This document shows, one piece after another, positions 26,311 to 35,976 of a stretch of 64,000 nt of DNA. The notes beneath the pieces are model-generated. The model made no database searches and had not been told where the DNA came from. It saw only the letters and a list, made by a program, of their open reading frames with translations. Origin of the DNA: Pseudomonas sp. DTU12.3 (GTDB taxonomy: Bacteria > Pseudomonadota > Gammaproteobacteria > Pseudomonadales > Pseudomonadaceae); contig NZ_CP027218.1 in assembly GCF_004124275.1 (NCBI RefSeq), positions 2,669,501 through 2,733,500 on the forward strand, written 5' to 3'. The position numbers and the translations under genes were made by a program. Position 1 is the stretch's first letter, and each line of letters begins with the position of its first letter.

Positions 26311-26338
26311 CCTCTTCGCGAGCAGGCTCGCTCCCACA
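26311..26338. repeat. single REP unit, family A
   Basis: CCTCTTCGCGAGCAGGCTCGCTCCCACA stands alone, without an inverted partner. Confidence 0.75.
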
Positions 26339-26352
26339 CGGTGAACAAAAGA

Positions 26353-26443
26353 CCCTGTAGGAGCTGCCGAAGGCTGCGATCTTTTGCTCCTGATCGTTAA
26401 AAAACAAGATCAAAAGATCGCAGCCTGCGGCATCTCCTACAGG
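26353..26443. repeat. long inverted repeat, family B
   Basis: CCCTGTAGGAGCTGCCGAAG and complement with minor mismatches (GGCATCTCCTACAGGG). It lies 10 bp from the stop of the FAD oxidase gene. Confidence 0.9.
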
Positions 26444-26453
26444 GGGATTTGTT

Positions 26454-27737
26454 TCAGCGCAGGCGTTCGAGCATCTGGTAGTACCACATCCCGGCGGCCA
26501 GCAACGGGTTGCCGAGCAAATCGCCCATCGGCACGCGAATGTGCTGACACGCGGCAAACGTATCGAACTGCTCCATCTGCCCGGTGATCGCTCGGCTCAT
26601 GATTTCGCCCATGATGTGCGTGGTGGCGATGCCGTGTCCGGAGTAGCCCTGGCAGTACCAGACGTTATCGGAAAGTTTGCCCAGCTGCGGGATGCGATTG
26701 ATCACGATGCCCATCGCGCAGCTCCACTGGTAGTCGATCTGCACGCCTTTGAGTGCCGGGAAAGTCTGCTCGATGCACGGGCGCAGTTCGGCGGCGATAT
26801 CGCGTGAATCCTTGCCGCTGTAGTTGGCGCCGCCACCGAACAGCAAGCGGCCATCGGCGGTGAGGCGGTAGTAGTCGAGGACGAAGCGGCAGTCGTAGAC
26901 CGCGAGGTCTTCGGGGTTGATCTGTCTGGCCAGATCGCCAAGCGGCGCGGTGGTGACGATGCCGCCCATGGCCGGGAAGATCTTGCCTTTCAGCTGACCG
27001 GGTTCGAGCTTGTGATAAACGTCGCCGGCGAGCATCACCTGATTGGCGTCGATCTGCCCGTGAGCCGTGCGCACGCCAGGTGTATCCCCGTGAATGATCT
27101 CCAGCACTTCGCTGTTTTCGAAGATCAGGGCGCCGAGGCTTTCTGCCGCTCGCGCCTCACCGATGCACAGGTTGAGCGGGTGCAGATGCATGTTGCGGGT
27201 GTTTTTGATCGCGCCGTGATACAGGTCGCTTTGCAGCAAGTCGCGCACTTGGCTGCGATCAAGCAGGCTGACCTCGTCGCTGAGCCCGCGACGCACGGCT
27301 TCTGCGTAATCGCTGCGCAGATCGGTCATGTGGCCGGGCTTGTAGGCCGCGTGCAGATGACCGTGTTTGAGGTCGCACTGGATGGCGTATTTTTCCACCC
27401 GTTGCTGAATGATTTCATGCCCCCGCCAGCGCAGGTGCCAGATGAAATCATCGACGTCGTCACCGAGTTTCGCGCGCATCTGTTTGCGCATGGCGCCGTC
27501 GCCGGAAAGGCTGCCGGTGACTTGGCCGCCATTGCGGCCGGTGGCGCCCCAGCCAATCTTGTTGCTCTCGACGATGGCGACTTTCAGGCCTTTTTCGGCG
27601 AGTTCGACGGCGGTGGCGACGCCGGTGAAACCGCCGCCGATGATCACCACGTCAACCTTGTGCCGGCCTTGCAGGGTCGGGTAATCGGTGTCCTGGTTGA
27701 GGGTGGCGGTGTAGTAGGAATTGCAGCGTTCGGTCAT
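26454..27737 (-). CDS. FAD-dependent oxidase, second PuuB-like enzyme
   Basis: This is a 427-residue DAO-family flavoprotein (MTERCNSYYTATL...). The FAD loop GGGFTG is followed by GWGATGRNGGQVTGSLSGDG. Its plan is the same as PuuB at 13137, including LDYYRLTADGRLLFGGG, but the sequences have clearly diverged. It probably oxidises a gamma-glutamylated amine made by the synthetase encoded just upstream (27886-29250). A REPIN separates the two genes. The ribosome site is weak. Confidence 0.85.
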   Translation of the reverse strand: MTERCNSYYTATLNQDTDYPTLQGRHKVDVVIIGGGFTGVATAVELAEKGLKVAIVESNKIGWGATGRNGGQVTGSLSGDGAMRKQMRAKLGDDVDDFIWHLRWRGHEIIQQRVEKYAIQCDLKHGHLHAAYKPGHMTDLRSDYAEAVRRGLSDEVSLLDRSQVRDLLQSDLYHGAIKNTRNMHLHPLNLCIGEARAAESLGALIFENSEVLEIIHGDTPGVRTAHGQIDANQVMLAGDVYHKLEPGQLKGKIFPAMGGIVTTAPLGDLARQINPEDLAVYDCRFVLDYYRLTADGRLLFGGGANYSGKDSRDIAAELRPCIEQTFPALKGVQIDYQWSCAMGIVINRIPQLGKLSDNVWYCQGYSGHGIATTHIMGEIMSRAITGQMEQFDTFAACQHIRVPMGDLLGNPLLAAGMWYYQMLERLR

Positions 27738-27776
27738 GTTAAAAGTCCACACAGAATTCGGGAGTCGGAGTGCAAT

Positions 27777-27874
27777 CCCCTGTGGGAGCGAGCCTGCTCG
27801 CGAAAGCGGCGGGTCAGTCAGCCAAAATGTTGAATGTGACGACACCTTCGCGAGCAGGCTCGCTCCCACAGGGG
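27777..27874. repeat. REPIN, family A
   Basis: CCCCTGTGGGAGCGAGCCTGCTCGCGAA and complement. It lies between two genes of one operon, where a folded hairpin could affect the downstream transcript. Confidence 0.9.
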
Positions 27875-27885
27875 AGATGTGAATC

Positions 27886-29250
27886 TCAGGCTTCGGTGAG
27901 ATACCAGCGCCAATCCTGCTCACCCACTTCAGCCATGAACTGCCGGTACTCGGCGCGTTTCACCGCCAGATACACGCCAAGAAATTCCTGCCCCAAGGCA
28001 TCCCGCGCCCATGCTGATTTTTCCAGCGCCTGCAGTGAAGTCAGCCAATCGGTCGGCAGCAATTCCTTCGCTTGCGCGTAGCCGTTGCCCTCGACCGGTG
28101 CACCTGGATCCAGGTCTTCACGAATGCCGCGATGTATCCCGGCCAGAATCGCTGCTGCCGCCAGATAGGGGTTGGCATCGGCGCCGCAGATGCGGTGTTC
28201 GATGTGCCGGGTATTGGCCGGCCCGCCCGGAACGCGCAGGCTGACGGTGCGGTTGTCGACGCCCCAGGTCGGCGCCAAAGGTGCGTAGCTGTTGGCCTGG
28301 AAGCGACGATAGGAGTTGGCGTTCGGGCAGAACAGCAACAACGTATCGAGCAAGGAGGCGAGCATGCCGCCGATCGCCGTGCGCAGCAGCGGGGTGCCGG
28401 CCGGATCTTCCGAGGCGAACAGATTACGTCCCTCACCATCGGCCAGACTGACATGCATGTGCATGCCGGTGCCGGCCAGATCATCGAACGGTTTCGCCAT
28501 GAACGTCGCTTGCATGCCGTGCTTGTGCGCCACGGCTTTGACCAGCCGTTTGTAGCGCACGGCCTGATCCATCGCCGCCAGTGCATCGCCGTGTTCGAGG
28601 GTGATTTCCACTTGGCCCGGCGCGTATTCGGAGATCGCCGTGCGCGCCGGAATGCCGTGCAGTTTGCAGGCGCCATAGAGGTCGGCGAGGAACGGTTCGA
28701 TCTGTTCCAGCTCGCGTAAACCGTAGACCTGGGTGTGTCGCGGTCGCCCACCGTCGGCGTCCAGCGCCGGTTGCGGTCGGCCGTTGTGATCGCGCTTGGC
28801 GTCGAGCAGATAGAACTCCAGCTCGCAGGCCATTATCGGGTGATAACCCTCGGCCTTGAGGCTGTCGATGACCTTGATCAGCAAGTGTCGTGGGTCGGCG
28901 ATGCTCGCCGGCATGCCCTCGGTCGGGTGCATGCTGACCTGTACGGCAGCAGTCGGGATCTGCCGCCATGGCAGGCGCACCAGACTGCCTTCCAGCGGAT
29001 AGGCGCGGCAGTCGATATCGCCGACGTCCCAGACCAGACCGGAGTTCTCGACGTCTTCACCTTGCACGGTCAGACCGAGGATGGTGCTCGGCAACGGGCG
29101 ACCGCTTTCGTAGACGGCAAGCAGTTCTTCGCGGTGCAGCAACTTGCCGCGCGGCACACCGTTGGCGTCGAGGATGAACAACTCGATCATGTCGATATCG
29201 GGGTTCTGTTCGAGGAACAGGCGGGCGTCTTCAATGGCTGCGAATTTCAT
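27886..29250 (-). CDS. glutamine synthetase family protein, gamma-glutamylpolyamine synthetase type
   Basis: This is a 454-residue enzyme. The start is the ATG at 29250; an in-frame TTG lies two codons upstream. GS motifs include MACELEFYLLD, GTGMHMHVSLADGEG, CPNANSYRRFQ and VDNRTVSLRVPGG. It resembles PuuA at 9949 and the P. aeruginosa PauA group that glutamylates diamines or polyamines. With the downstream oxidase it forms a second module, lacking its own aldehyde dehydrogenase and hydrolase. Confidence 0.87.
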   Translation of the reverse strand: MKFAAIEDARLFLEQNPDIDMIELFILDANGVPRGKLLHREELLAVYESGRPLPSTILGLTVQGEDVENSGLVWDVGDIDCRAYPLEGSLVRLPWRQIPTAAVQVSMHPTEGMPASIADPRHLLIKVIDSLKAEGYHPIMACELEFYLLDAKRDHNGRPQPALDADGGRPRHTQVYGLRELEQIEPFLADLYGACKLHGIPARTAISEYAPGQVEITLEHGDALAAMDQAVRYKRLVKAVAHKHGMQATFMAKPFDDLAGTGMHMHVSLADGEGRNLFASEDPAGTPLLRTAIGGMLASLLDTLLLFCPNANSYRRFQANSYAPLAPTWGVDNRTVSLRVPGGPANTRHIEHRICGADANPYLAAAAILAGIHRGIREDLDPGAPVEGNGYAQAKELLPTDWLTSLQALEKSAWARDALGQEFLGVYLAVKRAEYRQFMAEVGEQDWRWYLTEA

Positions 29251-29390
29251 GTTCAATCACTCACGATGGCGCCGCACAGGCGCGCAGATTCGGGCCGGAC
29301 ACAACGCGGCAACAGGCGTGGGTGTCCTGGCAGGGATATCAAAAAGAAAAGGTATTTCGCTAATGCCCGATTGTCAGGACTGACTCTGAA

Positions 29391-29500
29391 CCTGTGGCGA
29401 GAGAGCTTGCTCGCGCTGGACTGCGCAGCAGTCGCCGGCGTTTCAGATCAAGGGCGAGGGCCGCTTCGCGCCACAGCGGGAGCAAGCTCCCTCGCCACAA
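29391..29500. repeat. repeat family D
   Basis: CCTGTGGCGAGAGAGCTTGCTCGCG ... GCGGGAGCAAGCTCCCTCGCCACA. The inner arms TGCGCAGCAGTCGC / GCTTCGCGCC are partly kept. It lies in the 893-bp gap 29251-30143, which otherwise holds one tiny open frame and more repeats. Confidence 0.85.
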
Positions 29501-29545
29501 TGGTCTCGCCGTCAGATTGATCGCTGACTGGCAGGCATTAGCGTT

Positions 29546-29629
29546 TTAAAGGGCGATATCCGGCGGGCGTGCGGAGTGACGCAGCTTGGAACGGCGCAGG
29601 GCCATGGGGAGATTGACGATACGATTCAT
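29546..29629 (-). CDS. candidate 27-residue basic peptide
   Basis: ATG at 29629 to TAA at 29546, with AAGGGG 6 nt upstream. The peptide MNRIVNLPMALRRSKLRHSA continues to RPPDIAL. It is basic with no membrane segment. It lies upstream of the glutamylpolyamine synthetase on the same strand and could be a leader peptide, but nothing else supports it. Confidence 0.25.
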   Translation of the reverse strand: MNRIVNLPMALRRSKLRHSARPPDIAL

Positions 29630-29864
29630 GCGCGGCCCCTTTGGCAGAGGATGCACACAGCGGAGACGTTCAACGATTTTAGTTGTTGTGGTGACGTGCT
29701 CATAACGCGTGTTTCCGTTGGCGGAAAACGTCGGTGGCGGGATTGACTCGCCGACCGGTGTGCTCTGGATAGTAAGGGGGAATCCGCGGGCGTGTAAACG
29801 AGCAATGTGAAATATCTTGAACACCTGCTTGTGACCTCCAGTGCAGGCAAGATGTGGCAGGAGT

Positions 29865-29962
29865 CTTGTGGTGAGGGGGCTTGCCTCCGTTGAGACGCGA
29901 AGCGGCCCCAAAAAAGTTGGGCCTGCTGCGCAGTCCAACGGGGGTAAGCCCCCTCGCCACGG
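29865..29962. repeat. repeat family D
   Basis: CTTGTGGTGAGGGGGCTTGCC ... GGGGGTAAGCCCCCTCGCCAC, with inner AGGCCCAACTT-type arms. Confidence 0.8.
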
Positions 29963-29985
29963 GTGGTGTTTCAATCAACAGGGGT

Positions 29986-30073
29986 GTGTTCGAGCTGCCG
30001 AAGGCTGCGATCTTTTGACCTTGTTTTTTAGGAGGCCGGATCAAAAGATCGCAGCCTTCGGCAGCTCCTACAG
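29986..30073. repeat. long inverted repeat, family B, with a nearby REP unit
   Basis: The left arm is eroded (TGTTCGAGCTGCCGAAGGC); the right arm is intact. A lone REP unit CTGTGGGAGCGGGCTTGCTC starts at 30099. Confidence 0.8.
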
Positions 30074-30143
30074 GGTTTTTGGAGGGCACAAAAGCCTGTG
30101 GGAGCGGGCTTGCTCGCGAAGGCGTTCTGACATCCAGCATCAA

Positions 30144-31043
30144 TTATTCGGCGGGCACTTCAACGCCAAACAACTTCCGTGCCTCGGCAAAACACTTCTC
30201 GGCAATCGCCGATCGCGGTTCGGTCTTGCGCATCACCAACCCCAACGGCGCGAGCACGCTGGCGTCCGGCAACTGCATGAACGACAGGTGTTCGATCGGC
30301 TCTTCCAGGCCACTGTCCAGCGGCATGATCGCGCAGCAGAAGCCTTGGTGAATCGCCTGCAACAGTTGGTACGTCGAATCGCTTTCCAGAATCGGCTGCG
30401 GATTGAGTCCGCGACTGCGGAAGCTCAGGTCGATGGATTTTCGGTAATGCATGCCGGTGGTGATCATCCCCAATGGCAATTCGGCGGCGTCTTCCCAGCT
30501 CATCTGCGTGCCCTCGAAATGGAAATGCCGATTGTCGTAGAGCAGGCCGACGCGGGTTTCGCCGATCTCGAAAAACTCGAAATAGTTCGGGTTGACGTGG
30601 TCCAGGTAACACACGCCGAGGTCGAGTTGATTGTTGCCCAGGCCGGCGATGATCTCGTCGGAACTGAGCGAAGACAGACTGAACTTCAACTCCGGATAAG
30701 TCCCCGACAACCCCTGAATGTAATTGACCGGATTGAAGCTGCTCAGCGGCACCAGACCCAGGCGCAAGCTACCGACCAGTTGCCCGCGACACGCCGCCGC
30801 TTCCGCGAACAAACCGTCATGGGCCGCCAGTAACGTGCGTGCCCAGGCCAGTACGCGCTCGCCGGCCTGAGTAAAACCCTCGAAGCGTTGACCGCGATTG
30901 ACCAGCACCAGATCCAGTTCATCTTCCAGATTCCGCAGGCGCATCGACAGGGTCGGCTGGGTGATATGGCAGCGTGCAGCGGCCTGGCCGAAGTGGCGGG
31001 TTTCATCCAGTGCGATCAGGAACTTGAGTTGTTTGATGTCCAC
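30144..31043 (-). CDS. LysR family transcriptional regulator
   Basis: This is a 299-residue protein with a GTG start at 31043 (MDIKQLKFLIALDETRHFGQ), preceded by AGGTG. The helix-turn-helix spans about 17-60 (AAARCHITQPTLSMRLRNLE). It is divergent from moaB-moeA across a 287-bp gap containing an inverted repeat (31169-31246), so control of the molybdopterin genes is plausible (inference). Confidence 0.88.
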   Translation of the reverse strand: MDIKQLKFLIALDETRHFGQAAARCHITQPTLSMRLRNLEDELDLVLVNRGQRFEGFTQAGERVLAWARTLLAAHDGLFAEAAACRGQLVGSLRLGLVPLSSFNPVNYIQGLSGTYPELKFSLSSLSSDEIIAGLGNNQLDLGVCYLDHVNPNYFEFFEIGETRVGLLYDNRHFHFEGTQMSWEDAAELPLGMITTGMHYRKSIDLSFRSRGLNPQPILESDSTYQLLQAIHQGFCCAIMPLDSGLEEPIEHLSFMQLPDASVLAPLGLVMRKTEPRSAIAEKCFAEARKLFGVEVPAE

Positions 31044-31168
31044 GACGGCACCTGCTCGATGGGGAGTTTTTGATTGAGTATTGACGCAGATGGGTACAGC
31101 GCACGGAAAGTGCAGGCTGCGACGATCTCATCTGGGTGCCAGTTCGTCCAATCGGTTGTACTTAAAAA

Positions 31169-31246
31169 CCTGTCGATCAGCTCTATCAGCCCCGATTTGA
31201 TCGGCTTGCAGCGCCATTGAAGTGACCGATAGAGCAGGTCGATAGG
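31169..31246. promoter_or_regulatory. candidate operator, long interrupted inverted repeat
   Basis: CCTGTCGATCAGCTCTATCA (31169-31188) and CGATAGAGCAGGTCGATAGG (31227-31246) are complementary at about 15 of 20 positions. ATAG/CTAT half-sites resemble those used by LysR proteins. It lies between the divergent LysR gene and moaB. Confidence 0.35.
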
Positions 31247-31330
31247 GTGGTTGGCCAGAGTGATTAGACAGTACTCATAAGTGGCACTTAGGCTGCTCGG
31301 CAATCTGATCAATGACTGCCGGAGAGTGCC

Positions 31331-31870
31331 ATGAGCGCCAAAGCGGATGCCCTGTTTGTCCCCCTGAACATTGCCGTACTGACCGTCAGCGATACCCGCG
31401 ACTATGCCAGCGACACGTCAGGCCAGTTGCTGGTCAGTCGTTTGCTGGAAGCCGGTCACACCCTGAGCGAGCGCAATCTGCTCAAGGACGATCTGTACAA
31501 GATCCGCGCTCAGGTGGCGAACTGGATCGCCGACGAGGGCACTCAGGTGGTGCTGATCACTGGCGGTACCGGCTTCACCGGGCGTGACAGCACGCCGGAA
31601 GCGGTCGCTTGCTTGCTCGACAAGAAAATCGATGGTTTTGGTGAGCTGTTCCGCGCGATTTCGATTCTCGATATCGGCACCTCTACCGTGCAAAGCCGTG
31701 CGTTGGCCGGGCTGTCGAACGGCACGCTGGTGTGCTGCCTGCCGGGTTCGACCGGTGCTTGCCGTACTGCATGGGAAGGCATCCTCGCCGAGCAACTCGA
31801 CAACCGTCATCGCCCGTGCAATTTCGTCCCGCACCTGAAAGCCGTGCAAGCTTGCGGACCGCGCGGATGA
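31331..31870 (+). CDS. moaB: molybdopterin adenylyltransferase-family protein MoaB
   Basis: This is a 179-residue protein. [16 protein letters not shown] and [17 protein letters not shown] are the conserved MoaB/Mog substrate loops, and [16 protein letters not shown] ends the domain. It acts in adenylation of molybdopterin before metal insertion. Its stop overlaps the moeA start by 4 nt (ATGA), so translation is coupled. Confidence 0.92.
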   Translation: MSAKADALFVPLNIAVLTVSDTRDYASDTSGQLLVSRLLEAGHTLSERNLLKDDLYKIRAQVANWIADEGTQVVLITGGTGFTGRDSTPEAVACLLDKKIDGFGELFRAISILDIGTSTVQSRALAGLSNGTLVCCLPGSTGACRTAWEGILAEQLDNRHRPCNFVPHLKAVQACGPRG

Positions 31871-33072
31871 GCCGTTCGCCATTGATGCCGGTCGAGGATG
31901 CTCTCGAACAGTTACTGGCCATGGCCGATGCACAACGGCTGGCAGACAGCGAAGTGCTGCCACTGGAGGACGCGCGTGGCCGGGTGTTGGCCAGTGATCT
32001 GGTGGCGACCCTCGATTTGCCGCCGTGGCCGAACAGCGCCATGGACGGTTATGCGTTGAACCTGGCTGATCTGGATCAGCAGCCGCTGACTGTCTCGCAA
32101 CGGGTTTACGCGGGTGCCGCTCCGCAGGCGTTATTGCCGGGAACTTGTGCGCGCATTTTCACTGGGGCTCCTGTACCACAGGGCGCCAATTGTGTGGAGA
32201 TGCAGGAAAACGTCGAAGTGCTGGACGATGGTCGTGTGCGGTTTTTGCAGCCATTGAAGCTTGACCAGAACATTCGTGCGCAAGGCCAGGAGAACCGCGT
32301 CGGCGATATTTTGCTGCGCGCCGGTAAACGCCTCGGCCCGTTTGAACTGGCGGTGGCGGCGGGCCAGGGGCTGGCGCAACTGCATGTTGTGCGGCGCCCG
32401 CGCGTGGCGTTGTTGTCGACCGGCGATGAGCTGGTCGAACCGGGCCAGCCGTTGCGTCCTGGCAGCATCTACAACAGCAATCGCATATTGCTCGGGCACT
32501 GGTTGCGTGAGCTGGGTTGTGCGGTGATCGATGGCGGAATTCTGCCGGATCATCCGGCGCAGACGCGGCTCAAGCTTGAACAATTGCAAGTCTCTGCCGA
32601 CCTGATTCTGACCACCGGCGGTGTGTCTGCCGGCGACGCCGACTGCCTTGGACAAGTGCTGCGCGACAGCGGCAAACCGCTGTTGTGGAAACTCGCGATC
32701 AAACCCGGAAAGCCGCTGACGGTGGGCCATTTCGGCGTGGTGCCGGTGATTGGTTTACCCGGCAATCCGACGTCGGCGCTGGTGACTTTCGGCTTGTTGG
32801 CGCGACCGTATCTGCTGCGGGTGCAGGGCGTGGAAGAGGTCATGCCGCTGAGCTTCACGGTCGACGCAGGTTTCGATTGGCACAAGGCTGGCGGTCGTCG
32901 TGAATACCTGCGGGTAAAGCTGGAAGCGGGCCACGCGGTGCTCTATCCAAACCAAAGCTGCGGCGTACTGCTCGGCGCGACCTGGGCCGACGGCCTGGTA
33001 GAAATCCCCGAAAACAGCACGCACAACCACGGCGACCCGCTGCGCTTTATTCCCTTCAACGAACTGTTCTGA
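31867..33072 (+). CDS. moeA: molybdopterin molybdenumtransferase
   Basis: This is a 401-residue protein from the ATG overlapping the moaB stop. Motifs: PPWPNSAMDGYAL, IFTGAPVPQGAN, LSTGDELVEPGQPL, DLILTTGGVSAGDAD and VIGLPGNPTSALVTF. It ligates molybdate to adenylated molybdopterin. The domain order and length match MoeA. Confidence 0.93.
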   Translation: MSRSPLMPVEDALEQLLAMADAQRLADSEVLPLEDARGRVLASDLVATLDLPPWPNSAMDGYALNLADLDQQPLTVSQRVYAGAAPQALLPGTCARIFTGAPVPQGANCVEMQENVEVLDDGRVRFLQPLKLDQNIRAQGQENRVGDILLRAGKRLGPFELAVAAGQGLAQLHVVRRPRVALLSTGDELVEPGQPLRPGSIYNSNRILLGHWLRELGCAVIDGGILPDHPAQTRLKLEQLQVSADLILTTGGVSAGDADCLGQVLRDSGKPLLWKLAIKPGKPLTVGHFGVVPVIGLPGNPTSALVTFGLLARPYLLRVQGVEEVMPLSFTVDAGFDWHKAGGRREYLRVKLEAGHAVLYPNQSCGVLLGATWADGLVEIPENSTHNHGDPLRFIPFNELF

Positions 33073-33090
33073 ACCGACAACACAAATCAA

Positions 33091-33455
33091 ACCTGTGGGA
33101 GCGAGCCTGCTCGCGAAGGCGTCGTGTCAGTCAACATCGATAGTGACTGACAGGGCCTCTTCGCGAGCAGGCTCGCTCCCACATTGGTTTTGTAGTGGTC
33201 ATCAACATCCGCGGTGTACGCAAACCCTGTGGGAGCGAGCCTGCTCGCGAAGGCGTCGTGTCATTCAACATCGATAGTGACTGACAGGGCCTCTTCGCGA
33301 GCAGGCTCGCTCCCACATTGGTTTTGTAGTGGTCATCAACATCCGCGGTGTACGCAAACCCTGTGGGAGCGAGCCTGCTCGCGAAGGCGTCGTGTCAGTC
33401 AACATCGATAGTGACTGACAGGGACCTTTCGCGAGCAGGCTCGCTCCCACAGGGT
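33091..33455. repeat. three tandem REPIN units, period 134 bp
   Basis: CTGTGGGAGCGAGCCTGCTC begins at 33093, 33227 and 33361. Units 1-3 are nearly identical, including a unique spacer (TTTGTAGTGGTCATCAACAT...). The last copy ends in ACAGGG rather than ACATTGG. It accounts for the whole moeA-bestrophin gap. Confidence 0.9.
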
Positions 33456-33480
33456 TTTGAGGTGTTTGCAGAGCTAAGGA

Positions 33481-34377
33481 TCAGCTCAGGACATAGTCCA
33501 CCGGCTTCAGTGCCGGCGGTACTTCGGCGCCAAGTTCGGCGAGGATGTCGCGCTCGATGGTGCGCACCAGCGCATCGGTCGGCAGGTCGTTTTCGTCGCG
33601 GCCGAAGGGGTCTTCCAGTTCGTCGGCAATCGCATCCAGGCCAAAAAACGTGTAGCTGACAATCGCCGTAAACAGCGGCGTCAGCCAGCCCAGCGGTTCG
33701 GCCATGGCGAACGGCAGCAGGATGCAAAACAGATAAATCGTGCGGTGCAACAGCAGCGTGTATGGAAACGGCAGCGGCGTGGTTTTGATCCGTTCGCACA
33801 CCGCTTGCGCTTGGGTCAGGCTGGTCAGATGGTTGGCCAGCAGCATGTAGCGCCACTCGCTCAACTCGCCGTTTTGATGCAGATCGGAACACTGCTGGCC
33901 GACCGTTTGCAGGATCCGTCCGCTGTAGTCCGGCGTCTGCGGATCGGGTTTGGGCGTGACCCACTGGCTGCTCGCATCCGCCTCGCTCTCCTTGCGCAAA
34001 CGCGCGTTCAGCGCATGGGCAAAACCGCACAGATTGAGCAACAACGGCTTGCGCGCAACGGACTCACGAATCACATGGGTTTCGCGAATCACCGAGCGAA
34101 TCTGCACGATCACCTCGCCCCACGCCTTGCGCGCCTCGTACCAGCGGTCATAACAGGCGTTGTTGCGAAAATTCATGAAGATCGACAACGACAAACCGAG
34201 CAAGGTAAACGGCGTCGCGTTGACCTTGGTGAAGTTGCTCGGATGGAGGATTTCCACCAGCACGATGGCCGAAGCCAGCAGAGTCACCATCAGCGTGCGC
34301 AGGGCGATGCGTTTGGCGATCGAGCCCTTAAGGGTGAAGAGAATGGCGAACTGATTGACCTTGGGCCTGATGATCAT
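33481..34377 (-). CDS. bestrophin family ion channel
   Basis: This is a 298-residue inner membrane protein. MIIRPKVNQFAILFTLKGS, then helices near 28-48 and 50-70 with MNFRNNACYDRWYEARKAWG, and later IPLPFPYTLLLHRTIY-type and PLGWLTPLFTAIVSYTFFGLD segments, are characteristic of the bestrophin/RFP-TM family. Members form pentameric anion or cation channels. It is convergent with moeA. No link to molybdopterin is evident beyond position. Confidence 0.88.
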   Translation of the reverse strand: MIIRPKVNQFAILFTLKGSIAKRIALRTLMVTLLASAIVLVEILHPSNFTKVNATPFTLLGLSLSIFMNFRNNACYDRWYEARKAWGEVIVQIRSVIRETHVIRESVARKPLLLNLCGFAHALNARLRKESEADASSQWVTPKPDPQTPDYSGRILQTVGQQCSDLHQNGELSEWRYMLLANHLTSLTQAQAVCERIKTTPLPFPYTLLLHRTIYLFCILLPFAMAEPLGWLTPLFTAIVSYTFFGLDAIADELEDPFGRDENDLPTDALVRTIERDILAELGAEVPPALKPVDYVLS

Positions 34378-34412
34378 GCTGTGCGGTTCCGATAACCCAT
34401 GGAGATGGCGGA

Positions 34413-35411
34413 TCAGCCGCCGGTCATGTTCATGAACCGCACGACCTGGACATCGTCGTTCACTTCGAAATTATGTCGATACGGCTTGAGTTTCATTGCC
34501 TCGATGATGGCTTTCTCCAGCCGTTGCGGTTGCCCCGGATGGGCGCGCAATACGGCTTTCAAATCCACCGATTGCTCGTTACCCAGACACAGTAGCAGGC
34601 GCCCTTCGACGGTGAGCCGCACGCGGTTGCAGGTGCCGCAAAAATTGTGGCTGTGCGGGGAGATAAAACCCAGGCGAATCTCCGGCGCCTCGGCCAGCCG
34701 CCAGTAGCGCGACGGACCTTGAGTCGATTCCGCCGAGTCAATCAAGGTATAGCGCTCGGCGATCTTTTCGCGCACCTGCGCACTGGAAAAAAACGACTCG
34801 GCGCGACTGTGTTCTCTGATGATCCCCAGCGGCATTTCCTCGATGAAGGAAATGTCGAGTTGACGGTCAATCGCAAACCGCACCAGATCGTTGATCTCCT
34901 GATCGTTGCGGCCGTGCATCACCACGACATTGAGTTTAGTGCGGGTGAAACCGGCCTTGCGCGCGGCATCGATGCCGTTGATCACCTGCGCCAGATCGCC
35001 GGTGCGGGTCATTTGCTTGAAGCGCTGCGGATCGAGGCTGTCGAGGCTGACGTTGAGGCGTTTGACCCCGGCATCGAACAGCGGCGCAGCGAGTTTGCCG
35101 AGCTGCGAGCCGTTGGTGGTCATGCACAGCTCACGCAGGCCGGGCAGGGCGGCGATCTGCTCGCAGAGCTTGACCACGCCGGGGCGGATCAGCGGCTCGC
35201 CACCGGTCAGACGAATTTTGCGCGTCCCGAGTGCGACAAAGCTCTGCGCCAATTGATAAATCTCTTCCAGGGTCAGGATTTTTTGCCGTGGCAGGAATTG
35301 CATGTCTTCGGCCATGCAGTAGACGCAGCGGAAGTCGCAGCGGTCGGTCACCGACATGCGCAAATAATCGACGCGGCGGTTGTAACCATCGATCAAGACA
35401 CGCTCTGACAT
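34413..35411 (-). CDS. moaA: GTP 3',8-cyclase (radical SAM)
   Basis: This is a 332-residue protein. The radical SAM cluster uses Cys25, Cys29 and Cys32 (CDFRCVYC). A second cluster uses Cys258, Cys261 and Cys275 ([10 protein letters not shown] ... LLLCLGN). The C-terminus ends MTGG with the double glycine needed for activity. It makes the first molybdopterin intermediate from GTP. It is on the strand opposite to moaB-moeA and separated from them by the bestrophin gene. Confidence 0.94.
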   Translation of the reverse strand: MSERVLIDGYNRRVDYLRMSVTDRCDFRCVYCMAEDMQFLPRQKILTLEEIYQLAQSFVALGTRKIRLTGGEPLIRPGVVKLCEQIAALPGLRELCMTTNGSQLGKLAAPLFDAGVKRLNVSLDSLDPQRFKQMTRTGDLAQVINGIDAARKAGFTRTKLNVVVMHGRNDQEINDLVRFAIDRQLDISFIEEMPLGIIREHSRAESFFSSAQVREKIAERYTLIDSAESTQGPSRYWRLAEAPEIRLGFISPHSHNFCGTCNRVRLTVEGRLLLCLGNEQSVDLKAVLRAHPGQPQRLEKAIIEAMKLKPYRHNFEVNDDVQVVRFMNMTGG

Positions 35412-35580
35412 GACAGCCTCGCAGGTATAAACCCTCTGTTTAAAGAGTTTGGTCCGCGCAGGTTATGAGCAACTTTCAAAGCCGTCCAATCACTGTTAAT
35501 GACCGGCTGATTGATCCCGTCGATGATGAAATTCTTTGCCTCGAAAGCGAAATCGAAATCGATGGTGAATATGCCGGCCC

Positions 35581-35873
35581 CTTCGTGAGCAAGCCCACTC
35601 CCACTTTCGATTTCGGCAATGCCAAAACCCTCCATTCACCTGCAATCCACTGTGGGAGCGGGCTTGCTCGCGAAGGCGTCAGGTCAGGCGAAATCGCTGT
35701 TGAATGTGCCAACGCTTTCGTGAGAGGCCCACTCCCACTTTCGATTTCGGCAATGTCCTAATCCTTCACTCATCAGCACTCCACTGTGGGAGCGGGCTTG
35801 CTCGCGAAAGCGTCAGGTCAGGCGAAATCGCTGTTGAATGTGCCGACGCCTTCGTGAGCAAGCCCACTCCCAC
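35581..35873. repeat. REPIN cluster left of the RAYT gene
   Basis: One eroded unit ends at 35604. Two full REPINs follow at 35650-35738 and 35784-35873, period 134 bp. Their outer arms read GTGAGCAAGCCCACTCCCAC, a variant seen only around the RAYT. Together with 35412-35580 it fills the moaA-RAYT gap without other genes. Confidence 0.85.
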
Positions 35874-35976
35874 ATTGGATTCGGTGCTGGGACACATCCT
35901 GCCATCAAACATGGCTCCGATCTTCGCCGTGCTGATCTAGCCTTTTCTTGAACTCAATCATGAACAAGGCAAAGGA

